Below, piece after piece: positions 25,518-34,211 of a DNA stretch of 64,000 nucleotides. The notes below the pieces were generated by a model. That model saw nothing but the letters and a program-made list of their open reading frames with translations. It was not told where the DNA came from and searched no databases. Both the position numbers and the translations under genes were made by a program. Origin of the DNA: Sulfuricella sp035530375 (lineage in GTDB: Bacteria; Pseudomonadota; Gammaproteobacteria; Burkholderiales; Sulfuricellaceae); contig DATKUY010000007.1 of the NCBI GenBank assembly GCA_035530375.1, positions 11,693 through 75,692 of the forward strand, given 5' to 3'. The stretch's first letter is position 1, and the number at the start of each line of letters is the position of its first letter.

Positions 25518-26956
25518 TGGGCAAACCGTTTGCCGGGCAAAAGGAATACTTCGACGCCGTGATCAGGACGGCGCAATACGTTGCGGGCCTGACCAGCGAC
25601 CGGGATATCTGGACGGAACTGGGGAAGGTGATTACCCGTTTCTTCGGTGCGGATCTCGTCGCCTTTGCCGGACGGCGCCCGGACGGCAGAATCGTCATTC
25701 ATTCCTGCAGCGCGGCCGACGAGTCTTTATGCCCCGGCTTGGCAGGAACGGCGGAGGAAATCATCGACCAAGTGCTGGAAAGCGGTTTTCTGGCGAGTGA
25801 AACGCTGAAGTTGCCGCAGCCCTGTTCGATTGCCTTCCTGCCGCTGGCCGAGGGTCGTCGCACGGCGACCGTGATGTTGGTTGGGCACCGTAGCGCGGAG
25901 TCGCTGCCGAGGAATCTGCTCAACGTCTATCTCGCCGTGGCGGGGCTGTTCGATACCACACTGGCCCGCATCGCCTCGGAGCGCCGCTTCCTCAGCATGG
26001 CGGACAACGTTCCGGAAATGCTCTACCAGATGTTGCGCTACCCCGGCGGCAAGGCCCGTTTCACCTATGTCAGCAAGGGGTCCCGCGAGGTGCTGGGGCT
26101 GCCGCCTGACGAACTGCTGGCCGATGCAACGGTGTTTGGCGGCGCGTTCCATGCCGAGGATCGGGAAGCCTACGAAACGGCGCTGGCCCGGTGCGAGGCG
26201 GGCGGCATGCGCCTCAACCAGGCGTTCCGCTGGATCGGGCGGGCGGGAGAGTGCAGGCATATCCTGCTCAACGCCATGCCGGTCATGCAGGAGGACGGCA
26301 GCGTGGTGTGGGACGGCGCCGCTCAGGATATCACCGAGCGCGAGCGGATCGAGGAAGAGCGCAAACGCAACTTGCTCAAACTGGGGAAGAGCCTGGAGGA
26401 GACCGTCCAGGCGATTGCGGCCACCATCGAGATGCGCGACCCGTATACCGCCGGCCACCAGCGACGCGTCGCCGCGCTCGCCCGGCGCATCGCCGAGGAA
26501 ATGCACCTGCCATCGGAGGAAATTCACGGCATCTATCTTACGGCCACCATCCACGATATCGGCAAGATCCATATCCCCGCCGAGATACTGAGCTTTCCCG
26601 GCAAGCTGGGGGAGATCGAGTACGCCCTGATCAAGGTGCATGCCCAGGCCGGCTACGAGATTCTGAAGAACGTCGAATTTCCCTGGCCGGTGGCGCAGAT
26701 GGTGTACCAGCACCATGAGCATCTCGACGGCAGCGGCTATCCGCGCGGGCTGAAGGGCGACGAGATCATGCTCGGCGCGCGGATCGTGTGTGTTGCCGAC
26801 GTGGTTGAATCAATGGCCTCATATCGCCCTTACCGGCCGGGGCTGGGGGTGAGGAAGGCGCTGGCGGAAATCAGGAAGAACCGCGGCAAGCTTTACGACG
26901 CCGCAGCGGTGGGTGCGTGCCTGAAGCTTTTCAAAGAGGGGTACGAATTCGAGTGA
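25517..26956 (+). CDS. GAF-PAS-HD-GYP domain protein
   Basis: The 479-aa cytoplasmic signalling protein has a GAF-like region (about 1-150), a PAS domain (about 158-280, ending in DITERERIEEER) and an HD-GYP domain (about 290-479) with HDIGK at 346-350 and HHEHLDGSGYPRGL at 399-412. HD-GYP enzymes hydrolyse cyclic-di-GMP. The start overlaps the RACo stop (TGATG), so it is translationally coupled to the corrinoid operon. Its last codons (TTC GAG TGA) are part of a duplicated segment shared with the murI locus at 30968-30976. Confidence 0.85.
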   Translation: MGKPFAGQKEYFDAVIRTAQYVAGLTSDRDIWTELGKVITRFFGADLVAFAGRRPDGRIVIHSCSAADESLCPGLAGTAEEIIDQVLESGFLASETLKLPQPCSIAFLPLAEGRRTATVMLVGHRSAESLPRNLLNVYLAVAGLFDTTLARIASERRFLSMADNVPEMLYQMLRYPGGKARFTYVSKGSREVLGLPPDELLADATVFGGAFHAEDREAYETALARCEAGGMRLNQAFRWIGRAGECRHILLNAMPVMQEDGSVVWDGAAQDITERERIEEERKRNLLKLGKSLEETVQAIAATIEMRDPYTAGHQRRVAALARRIAEEMHLPSEEIHGIYLTATIHDIGKIHIPAEILSFPGKLGEIEYALIKVHAQAGYEILKNVEFPWPVAQMVYQHHEHLDGSGYPRGLKGDEIMLGARIVCVADVVESMASYRPYRPGLGVRKALAEIRKNRGKLYDAAAVGACLKLFKEGYEFE

Positions 26957-27046
26957 CCGCTACCACTTCACGACATGTACATTCGACAGCGTTCGCCGAT
27001 GGCCTGGAACCGCAACGGCATGCGTTGCGGGTTGGCCGGGTTCATT
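26948..27046 (-). pseudogene. degenerate duplicate of the murI 3' end
   Basis: The sequence from the HD-GYP stop onward repeats the murI C-terminal coding end at 30968-31110 with few changes: the first 47 nt differ at one base. Two deletions, of about 16 and 33 nt, then remove internal codons. It encodes no usable protein. The hemerythrin stop codon lies at its far edge. Confidence 0.75.
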
Positions 27047-27485
27047 AGCTATTCCGGGCTGCATCCTTGGCAAGGATGAACTGCGCCAGGAGCTTGTCGG
27101 TATGGAGGATGTGGTCTACCAGCCAGTTGTGGAGGAAGGGGAGCAGCACCTCGCGCGATATCCGCTTGCCGTTGAGCAAGTCACCGCGCAGTGTCACGAT
27201 CCGCTTCGAAAAATTGCGATGCTGCAGCAGGTGCTCTTCCGCCTCCGCACTTGCTTCGGCGTCATAGGCGTAGCGCTTGATCAGCTCCTCCTCGGTTTCG
27301 AAATGATAGATGGCGTAGGCCAGGAGGTCGCGCGTGATCTGCTCGAGGAGGCGGCTACCGTGCTCGCCGGCCAGCTTGGTGTTGGCGTCGTTGAGAAGGC
27401 TGACGAGCACCTTGTGCTGGTCGTCGATCACGGCAACGCCGGTCTGCAGTGAATCGTTCCATTCAATCGGGTTATCGGCGTGCAT
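27045..27485 (-). CDS. bacteriohemerythrin
   Basis: The 146-aa single-domain protein has all diiron ligands: His24, His61, Glu65, His85, His89, His125 and Asp130 (DQHKVL; YHFETEE; EEHLLQHRNF; DHILHTD). The family binds O2 reversibly and is used for oxygen storage or sensing. It lies 39 nt downstream of a PAS-GGDEF-EAL gene on the same strand, so an oxygen-linked signalling unit is possible but inferred. Confidence 0.93.
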   Translation of the reverse strand: MHADNPIEWNDSLQTGVAVIDDQHKVLVSLLNDANTKLAGEHGSRLLEQITRDLLAYAIYHFETEEELIKRYAYDAEASAEAEEHLLQHRNFSKRIVTLRGDLLNGKRISREVLLPFLHNWLVDHILHTDKLLAQFILAKDAARNS

Positions 27486-27524
27486 GAGAGTGCTCCCGGC
27501 GGTTGCTCCAATATTTGCGCCGCT

Positions 27525-30500
27525 TCATGCGGCCCCCTTTTTTTTCGACCAGGTGGGGCTAGGCCGGAAGTCGCGCACCCAGGCGGGAACATCGGCGGCC
27601 TCCATCGGCGGCGCCAGGGCATAGCCCTGCATTACGTCGCAGCCGAGTTCCAGCAGCCGCACTATCTGCTCGGGCGTCTCGACGCCTTCGGCGACGACTG
27701 AGCGCTGGAAAGCCGCGCCGAGCCCGATGACTCCCTGCACGACGGCGAGATTTTCCGCATCGGTGAGCATGCCACCGACGAAGGTTTTGTCGATCTTGAT
27801 CTCCTGCGCGGGAACGTGACGTAAATAGTGTAGAGACGAATAGCCGGTGCCGAAATCGTCGATGGCGAAGCGCACACCGAGCGACTGGCACGCGCCGATC
27901 ACCCGGCGCAGCGTATCCAGCTCTTTTAGTGCAGACGACTCGACGATTTCGATCGTCAGACGCTCATGTGCCACTTCGGGATACTCGGCCAGGAGGGTAC
28001 CAAGCTGGCCGGCAAAATCCGGTTCCTGCAGCTGCTGGATGAAGGCATTCACGCTGATATGCAGGTCGATGCCGTTCCTGTGCCAGGCGGCCACTTGCCG
28101 CAGCGCTTCGTGAACCACCCATTTGCCGACAATCGGCGCCATCTCGTCCATCTCGATGAGAGGTAGGAACTCGGCAGGAGTCAGCAGCCCCAGCAGCGGG
28201 TTGTCCCAACGGATCAGCGCCTCGACGCCGAGGACCCGCCCGCGCCGGCAGTCCACCTTGGGCTGATAGAACAGGCGGAACTGGCCGTTGTCGAGTGCGC
28301 TCTTGATCCGCCGCAGCGTGTCGTGGCGCGCCTTGATGCGTCGCTCGATGCGCGAATCCAATAACTGGAAGCGGTTTTTGCCCGCCTGCTTGGCGGCATA
28401 CATGGCATGGTCGGCAAAGCCCAGCAGGGTATCCGGTTCCAGGCTGTCGCGCGGGAAGATGGCGACGCCAATGCTTGCGGAGATGCCCCGTTGCAAAGTG
28501 TTCTGGAGCGAATATGGCGCGGCGATCATCTTTAGCGTCCGGTTGAGTATGCTCTGACATTCTTCGTCGTCGGCGAGTCCCGAAAGCAGTAGGACGAACT
28601 CGTCCCCGCCAAGCCGCGCCACGGTATCCCCGCCGCGAACAGTCGACTTGAGGCGTTCCGCGACCTCGACCAGCAGCCTGTCCCCCGCTTCGTGGCCCAG
28701 GGTGTCGTTGACCTGCTTGAAGCCGTCGAGGTCGAGATAGCACACGGCCAGCATCGTTTCGGTACGCTGGTTCTGGGCGATGCTCTGCTGTAGCCGGTCA
28801 GAAAGCAAGCGTCGATTGGGCAGATGCGTCAGCGAGTCGTAGTGGGCGATCTGCTCCAGGTGCTCCTCGTGCCTTTTCCGCTCCGTGATGTCGTGAACGA
28901 TGGTGATGACGCAGGGTTCCTTGCCGATGTCTACAACTCTGCCCGATATCGAAACGTCTCGCTCGGTGCCGTCCTTGAGGCGGAAGACCGTCTCGTAGTC
29001 GATGACCTCGCCATGTTCCCTAAGCTGGCTTTCCCAGCGTTTCCGGTTTTCGCTGTTGTGGCATAGCGAGAGGTCTCTGGTGAGAATCGAGCGTCCGACC
29101 GCTTCCTCGGCGGTGTAGCCGGTATACGCCGCGAAACTTCTGCTTATGGACAGCAGGACTCCGTCCGCCAGCCGGGAAATGAAGGTGGGGTCGGGGGCGA
29201 GATCGAAAATGGCGGCAAGCTTCGCTTCTGACCTGCGCAGAGCGTCGTCCATGCGCTTGCGTTCGGTGATATCCCGTGCCGCGGCGTACACCATCCGCCT
29301 GCCGTCGATCTCGACGCCCGTGGCGCTGATCTCCATGTCGATGAGATGGCCGTCGCGGTGGCGGTGCTGCGTTTCCAGCACGGTGCTGGAATTCCTCAGG
29401 CGCGCGACGCTTTCCTGCAGTTCCGGCTTGGGCAGCCGCGCGTCCCACTGCGTTACGTTCATCGATTGCATCTCTTGCTGCGAATAGCCGAGCATTCGAC
29501 AGAACGAGTCGCTCACCTGGATCACGTTGCCGTCCGTATCCATGATATGGATGCCGTCGCTCGACGCCTGCAACAGCATCCGGTTCTTCTCGCTCTCCCT
29601 GAGCATGGCCTTCTCTGTCTGTTTGCGCTCGGTGATGTCGCGGATGAATGCGCTGAATTCGTACTTGTCCCCGGTCTTGATCGGGGTGATTGCCAGTTCG
29701 ACCAAAAACTCATGGCCGTCGCGGTGCAGGGCCGTTGTTTCGACGCGCGAATTCAGCATGCGTCCTTCGCCGCCGGCAAGGAAACGTGTCAGCCCGCTGA
29801 CATGTCCGTCGCGGTGCCGGGGCGGAATGATGGTTTCGTGCAACATCCGGCCGACGGCTTCCGCGCGCGACCAGCCGAAGGTCTTCTCCGCATTGCCGTT
29901 CCAGTCGGTGATGATGCCTTTGGAATTCATCATTACTACGGCATCGAGCGCGGTTTCGAGGATGCCCTGCAATTTCCTGTGGCTCTCTTCGTCCGCTCTG
30001 AGCGTGCGCCGGGTGATACGGTAGCCGATGATCAGAATGGCGATCATCACCAGCGTCACCAGGGAAAAGCTGATGCTGCCGCGGACGACGCTATCGGAGA
30101 CTTGGGCATTGATCCTGTCTCGTTCCTCGTGCACCGGGTCGGTCACGCTATTCAAGGCGACCCGCATCAGTTCGAGGAATCTCATGTCCTGCTCGGAAGC
30201 GGAAACCGGCTTGCCCTTGCGCCGTGCCGCGATGGCATGGTCTATTTTGCTGAAATGGTTCTGCTGGAGGCTTGCCAAGTGAACTACTTTCGGCAGTAGT
30301 TCGGGAAAGCGTTTCGAGATCGATGCTTTGATATCTTCCAGTTGTCGCACTACGCGCTCGCGGTTGATGCCGTTTTCGGAAGGCACCAGATATTCTTGCT
30401 CCCCGCTGTTCAGGTATCTGTTTTGCGCGAGTTCCAGCGCCTGCAGGTCCGAGAACCAGTGCTCGGCGTAAAACAGTATCTGGCCGGTTTTTTCTTCATC

Positions 30501-30626
30501 TTCTTCGGCATCGACGACGAAAGACGCGTTATAGGTAAAAAACAGTATCCCCGCCAACAGGAACAGGCCGACGATCAACGACGGGATGAAGATTCGATAA
30601 CGCGGTAGTATTAGGTCATACCTCAT
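27525..30626 (-). CDS. membrane PAS-PAS-PAS-GGDEF-EAL protein
   Basis: The 1033-aa protein starts with a membrane helix (about 11-33), a periplasmic region (34-180) and a second helix (about 184-203). Three PAS domains follow (about 215-335, 345-455, 465-585), each ending in a DITERK-type segment. The GGDEF domain (590-755) has an intact RLGGDEFVLLL at 671-680. The EAL domain (770-1010) has EALIRW at 802-807 and IDDFGTGYSSL at 922-932. It may make or break cyclic-di-GMP; both active sites look intact. First gene of a unit with hemerythrin. Confidence 0.92.
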   Translation of the reverse strand: MRYDLILPRYRIFIPSLIVGLFLLAGILFFTYNASFVVDAEEDEEKTGQILFYAEHWFSDLQALELAQNRYLNSGEQEYLVPSENGINRERVVRQLEDIKASISKRFPELLPKVVHLASLQQNHFSKIDHAIAARRKGKPVSASEQDMRFLELMRVALNSVTDPVHEERDRINAQVSDSVVRGSISFSLVTLVMIAILIIGYRITRRTLRADEESHRKLQGILETALDAVVMMNSKGIITDWNGNAEKTFGWSRAEAVGRMLHETIIPPRHRDGHVSGLTRFLAGGEGRMLNSRVETTALHRDGHEFLVELAITPIKTGDKYEFSAFIRDITERKQTEKAMLRESEKNRMLLQASSDGIHIMDTDGNVIQVSDSFCRMLGYSQQEMQSMNVTQWDARLPKPELQESVARLRNSSTVLETQHRHRDGHLIDMEISATGVEIDGRRMVYAAARDITERKRMDDALRRSEAKLAAIFDLAPDPTFISRLADGVLLSISRSFAAYTGYTAEEAVGRSILTRDLSLCHNSENRKRWESQLREHGEVIDYETVFRLKDGTERDVSISGRVVDIGKEPCVITIVHDITERKRHEEHLEQIAHYDSLTHLPNRRLLSDRLQQSIAQNQRTETMLAVCYLDLDGFKQVNDTLGHEAGDRLLVEVAERLKSTVRGGDTVARLGGDEFVLLLSGLADDEECQSILNRTLKMIAAPYSLQNTLQRGISASIGVAIFPRDSLEPDTLLGFADHAMYAAKQAGKNRFQLLDSRIERRIKARHDTLRRIKSALDNGQFRLFYQPKVDCRRGRVLGVEALIRWDNPLLGLLTPAEFLPLIEMDEMAPIVGKWVVHEALRQVAAWHRNGIDLHISVNAFIQQLQEPDFAGQLGTLLAEYPEVAHERLTIEIVESSALKELDTLRRVIGACQSLGVRFAIDDFGTGYSSLHYLRHVPAQEIKIDKTFVGGMLTDAENLAVVQGVIGLGAAFQRSVVAEGVETPEQIVRLLELGCDVMQGYALAPPMEAADVPAWVRDFRPSPTWSKKKGAA

Positions 30627-30980
30627 AGCCCGATGCTATACCTCATAAACGTGGATTTTCCGCGCCGTCGCAGCGCTCAGACCGGCTGCCGGCTGAAACC
30701 GACTCGACATTATCGACGGCGGCCTCTTGGCAGAATGAGTGGCGGGTTTGACACGAACACGCAATAAATAGCGGCAGCTTCGTTTTCGAGCTTGCCCCTT
30801 GGAACCGGAAGTGGTTACAAGGCTCTGATTGTCCCCGATGTTTTGATAAATTGGGCTTTGAATTCATTCGGCCAAGTCAGTAATTAAAGGCTCTGGAATG
30901 AAAAAGGAGCTGATTATTTTATCATTTTTTGAACAATTAATGCCGGTTTGATGGTTCAGGCGGGGGAGTTCGAGTGACCG
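30627..30980. other. 354-bp gap upstream of the GGDEF-EAL gene
   Basis: No gene is recognised; a 74-codon antisense frame has no family features. The right end (about 30966 onward) carries the HD-GYP/murI junction sequence (GAGTTCGAGTGACC) also present at 26945-26958. Confidence 0.4.
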
Positions 30981-31787
30981 CTACCACTTCACGACATGCA
31001 CATTCGACAGCGTTCGTCCGAGGAAGCGCTCGCCGATAGTCTGGAACCGTAGCGGCACATCGGTGACATAGAATTCGTAATGTGGCGGCGTGCGTTGCGG
31101 ATTGGCCAGGTGCATTTCGGCGAGCAGCGCGGCGGTTTCCTCCGCCATGGCCTCTGCCGAGTCCACCAGCCGCACCCCGCTACCGACCACTTCCTGCAAC
31201 AGCGGCTTGAGCAGGGGGTAGTGGGTGCAACCCAGCACCAGGGTGTCGATATCCTGGGCCAGTACCGGCTTGAGGTATTCCTGAGCGGTCAGCCGCGTGA
31301 CCGGGTGGTCGAGCCAGCCTTCTTCCACCAGCGGCACGAACAGCGGGCAGGCTTGGGAAAAAATCCGCGCATCCGGCTCGTATTGGTGGATCGCCCGCGC
31401 ATAGGCGTTGCTGTTGATGGTGGTGGGGGTGCCGATGACGCCTACCTGTTTTTTGGTCGAGGTGGCGATAGCGCCGAGCGCGCCGGCATCGATCACGTCC
31501 AGCACCGGCACCGGGGAAAGGTCTTTCACTATCTGTGAAGCCACGGCTGCCATGGTGTTGCAGGCGACGACCAGCAGCTTGACCTCCTTGGCGAGCAGGA
31601 ATTCGGCGATCTGTGTGGTGTAGTGGGCGATGGTTTCGACCGATTTGACGCCGTAGGGTACGCGTGCGGTATCACCGAAATAGACGATATTCTCGAATGG
31701 CAGGCGTTCCATCAGGGCGCGCACTACGGTGAGTCCTCCTACGCCGGAGTCGAACACACCAATGGGGTTGCTTGGGCTGGGATTCAT
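30981..31787 (-). CDS. murI: glutamate racemase
   Basis: The 268-aa cytoplasmic enzyme converts L- to D-glutamate for peptidoglycan. Catalytic cysteines lie in VVACNTMAA (Cys76) and LVLGCTHYPLL (Cys187); the start is IGVFDSGVGGLTVVRAL. The frame extends to a GTG at 31811, but neither start has a clear ribosome site; ATG 31787 gives the normal N-terminus. Its 3' end is duplicated at 26948-27046. Confidence 0.96.
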   Translation of the reverse strand: MNPSPSNPIGVFDSGVGGLTVVRALMERLPFENIVYFGDTARVPYGVKSVETIAHYTTQIAEFLLAKEVKLLVVACNTMAAVASQIVKDLSPVPVLDVIDAGALGAIATSTKKQVGVIGTPTTINSNAYARAIHQYEPDARIFSQACPLFVPLVEEGWLDHPVTRLTAQEYLKPVLAQDIDTLVLGCTHYPLLKPLLQEVVGSGVRLVDSAEAMAEETAALLAEMHLANPQRTPPHYEFYVTDVPLRFQTIGERFLGRTLSNVHVVKW

Positions 31788-31945
31788 AGGGAGGGGTATA
31801 AAATTTTCCACGAAAGCAGGCTGTCATTCTGATGGCTCCGGTAGCCCCGGTCAAGATGCCGGAATTTGGCCGGATTATGGCTTTTGCCGTAAAATTGAAA
31901 AAAGTTGACGTGGGACAATTAAATTTTAAGGGGTGTATTCGGGTA

Positions 31946-32653
31946 ATGGTTAATTCAAGAAACTGTTTGTTTGCATTGCTGGTTTGTCTGGCGGGGATTT
32001 CGGCAAGCGCGTCTGCTACCGATAAACCGGCGGCCAAGCCACCGGCGATTAAGGCCGACATGGAAACCGGGCGCCAGATCAATGGCGTGTGCGCGGGTTG
32101 CCACGGCGATTCTGGTCAGGGTGGCAAGAAAGGCGTGTATCCTCGACTGGCTGGTCAGCATGCAGAATATCTGGCGGAGCAGTTGCACAAGTTCAAGGAG
32201 CGCAAGCGAATCAACATCCCGATGTTTCCTTACACGGAGGAGCGGGAACTGCCGGACGAGGATATTATCAATATCTCAGCCTATCTTTCTTCCCTTAAGC
32301 TTGAAACTCAACTGCCAGTATTCAAGGAAACTGACGATGCGCTGACTCGTCTGCTGGCAGTGGATAAAGTGCTCAATATTCCTCGTTCCGAGGGGGATGT
32401 AGAGGCGGGGGCCAAGCTTTACAAAGAACAGTGCGCTTCCGCCTGCCACGGGCAAACCGGAATGGGTAAGCGCAACGTGCCCATGCTCGCCGGGCAGTAT
32501 ACGAGCTACCTGAAGCGTCAGATCGACAAGTTTATCAAGGGTGAGCGTATCCATGACGAGGATGCCGAAGATCGCACCAAGGAAACCCTGAATCTCCTCA
32601 AGCCTGAAGAAATCCGCGATATTCTGGCTTATCTGACTACGCTCGACGACTGA
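31946..32653 (+). CDS. diheme cytochrome c, c4-like, with atypical second heme motif
   Basis: The 235-aa exported protein has a signal peptide (LFALLVCLAGISASASA). Heme 1 is a normal CAGCH (49-53) with Met93 (IPMFPY) as likely axial ligand. The second domain repeats the fold (YKEQ ... PMLAGQYTSYLKRQIDKF) but its motif is CASACH (163-168), with three residues between the cysteines. The position of the axial Met is occupied by RIHDEDAED. Redox or ligand properties of heme 2 are therefore likely unusual. ATG 31946 was chosen because it begins the signal peptide. It overlaps queG by 17 nt, tail to tail. Confidence 0.88.
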   Translation: MVNSRNCLFALLVCLAGISASASATDKPAAKPPAIKADMETGRQINGVCAGCHGDSGQGGKKGVYPRLAGQHAEYLAEQLHKFKERKRINIPMFPYTEERELPDEDIINISAYLSSLKLETQLPVFKETDDALTRLLAVDKVLNIPRSEGDVEAGAKLYKEQCASACHGQTGMGKRNVPMLAGQYTSYLKRQIDKFIKGERIHDEDAEDRTKETLNLLKPEEIRDILAYLTTLDD

Positions 32654-33725
32654 TCTGCTTTTCCAGCGCCCATGCTACATGTTCGCGCACCAGCGCGGAC
32701 GGATGGTCGAGGCGCAATCCTAGTGCGGCAGTGATCGTCGGTGCCGGTGGGGCGTTGCCCAAGCCGACGGCGATGTTGCGCAGCCAGCGTTCGTGCCCGA
32801 TGCGACGGATCGGGCTACCGGCCAGCCTGGCGTCGAATTCTTCCTGGTTCCACAAGAAAAGCTCGGCCAGTCGGGCGCTATCCAGTCCGTGGCGCATGGC
32901 AAAATCGGTTTCTTGGGTGATCTGGCCGAATTTGTTCCATGGGCACGCCAGTTGGCAGTCGTCGCAGCCGTAGATACGGTTCCCGATCAGCGGTCTGAGG
33001 TCAACGGGGATGCTGCCTTTCAACTCGATGGTGAGGTAGGAGATGCAGCGTCGCGCGTCCACCCGGTAAGGCGCAGTAATCGCCCCGGTGGGGCAGGCGT
33101 CGATGCAGCCGGTGCAGGTGCCGCAATGGTTGGCTTCGGGATCGTCGGTCGGCAGCGGCAGATCGGTATAGAGTTCACCGAGAAAAAACCATGACCCGGC
33201 CGCGCGCGACAGCAGCAGCGAGTGTTTGCCGCGCCAGCCCAGCCCGCTGCGGCTGGCCAGTTCCACCTCCATCACCGGCGCGCTGTCGGTGAAGGCGCGA
33301 AACTGGAACGGGCCGATTTCGTGCTGTATCCTTTCCGCCAGTTTTTGCAGGCGGGCGCGAACCAGCTTGTGGTAATCGCGTCCCAGCGCATAGCGCGAGA
33401 CAAAGGCCTTGTCGCCATCTTCAAGCACGGCTGCACTGTCTCGCGCCTGAGGTGGGAAGTAGGACATTCGCGCCGTGATCACGCGCAGCGTGCCGGGTGC
33501 CAGTTCCTGCGGACGGCTGCGCTTGACGCCGTGGTTTGCCATATAATCCATCTCGCCATGGCAGCCCTGTTCCAGCCATTCCAGCAGATGTGCTTCGGCC
33601 TGGCCAAGGTCGGTGCCGGCGATGCCGACTGCCTGAAAGCCGAGTTCCATCCCCCAGGCCTTGATATTTTCGACGAGTTGCCGTAAATCCAGTTGGGAGT
33701 AATCAGTGAGTGTATCCACGTGCAT
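32637..33725 (-). CDS. queG: epoxyqueuosine reductase
   Basis: The 362-aa cytoplasmic enzyme performs the last step of queuosine tRNA modification, with cobalamin and two 4Fe-4S clusters. Cluster motifs are HCGTCTGCIDACPTGAI and GCDDCQLACPWNKF. The conserved N-terminal RSRPQELAPGTLRVI and YGRDYH-like segment (ALGRDYHKLVRARL) are present. Convergent overlap with the cytochrome gene. Confidence 0.95.
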   Translation of the reverse strand: MHVDTLTDYSQLDLRQLVENIKAWGMELGFQAVGIAGTDLGQAEAHLLEWLEQGCHGEMDYMANHGVKRSRPQELAPGTLRVITARMSYFPPQARDSAAVLEDGDKAFVSRYALGRDYHKLVRARLQKLAERIQHEIGPFQFRAFTDSAPVMEVELASRSGLGWRGKHSLLLSRAAGSWFFLGELYTDLPLPTDDPEANHCGTCTGCIDACPTGAITAPYRVDARRCISYLTIELKGSIPVDLRPLIGNRIYGCDDCQLACPWNKFGQITQETDFAMRHGLDSARLAELFLWNQEEFDARLAGSPIRRIGHERWLRNIAVGLGNAPPAPTITAALGLRLDHPSALVREHVAWALEKQISRRA

Positions 33726-33743
33726 AGTTTAGATGAAAACCGC

Positions 33744-34211
33744 ATGACGCCGAAAATAACCCGCCATCTGGCCGATGAGAGCGCCACCGAGGCCTTTGGC
33801 GCGGAACTGGCCAAGGTGCTGAAACCGGGCCTGATGGTCACCCTCAGCGGCGACCTTGGCGCCGGCAAGACCGCATTGGTGCGCGCCATACTGCGTGCGC
33901 TCGGCTATGTGGAAAAAGTGAAAAGTCCGACCTATACTTTGGTTGAACATTATGTGGTTTCTAGCTTATACTTATATCACTTTGATTTTTATCGCTTCAA
34001 TGATCCTGATGAATGGCACGAGGCGGGCTTTCGCGAATATTTCAACGAGAACTCGGTGTGCCTGGTCGAGTGGCCGGAAAAAGCGGGCGGCCTGCTGCCG
34101 CTGCCCGATATCAAAATCTCCCTGAAAATCCGGGAGGTGGGGCGCGATGTGACAGTGGAAGCGGGTAGCGAGAAGGGCGGTCAATGCTTGAAAGATTTAA
34201 ATTTGTTGTAA
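33744..34211 (+). CDS. tsaE: tRNA t6A biosynthesis ATPase TsaE
   Basis: The 155-aa P-loop protein (TLSGDLGAGKTALVRAIL; KSPTYTLVEHY; HFDFYRF; LVEWPEK) acts with TsaB/TsaD in t6A37 formation. ATG 33744 gives the family N-terminus; the upstream ATG at 33693 would overlap queG. The end overlaps amiC by 28 nt, the usual tsaE-amiC-mutL-miaA order. Confidence 0.95.
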   Translation: MTPKITRHLADESATEAFGAELAKVLKPGLMVTLSGDLGAGKTALVRAILRALGYVEKVKSPTYTLVEHYVVSSLYLYHFDFYRFNDPDEWHEAGFREYFNENSVCLVEWPEKAGGLLPLPDIKISLKIREVGRDVTVEAGSEKGGQCLKDLNLL

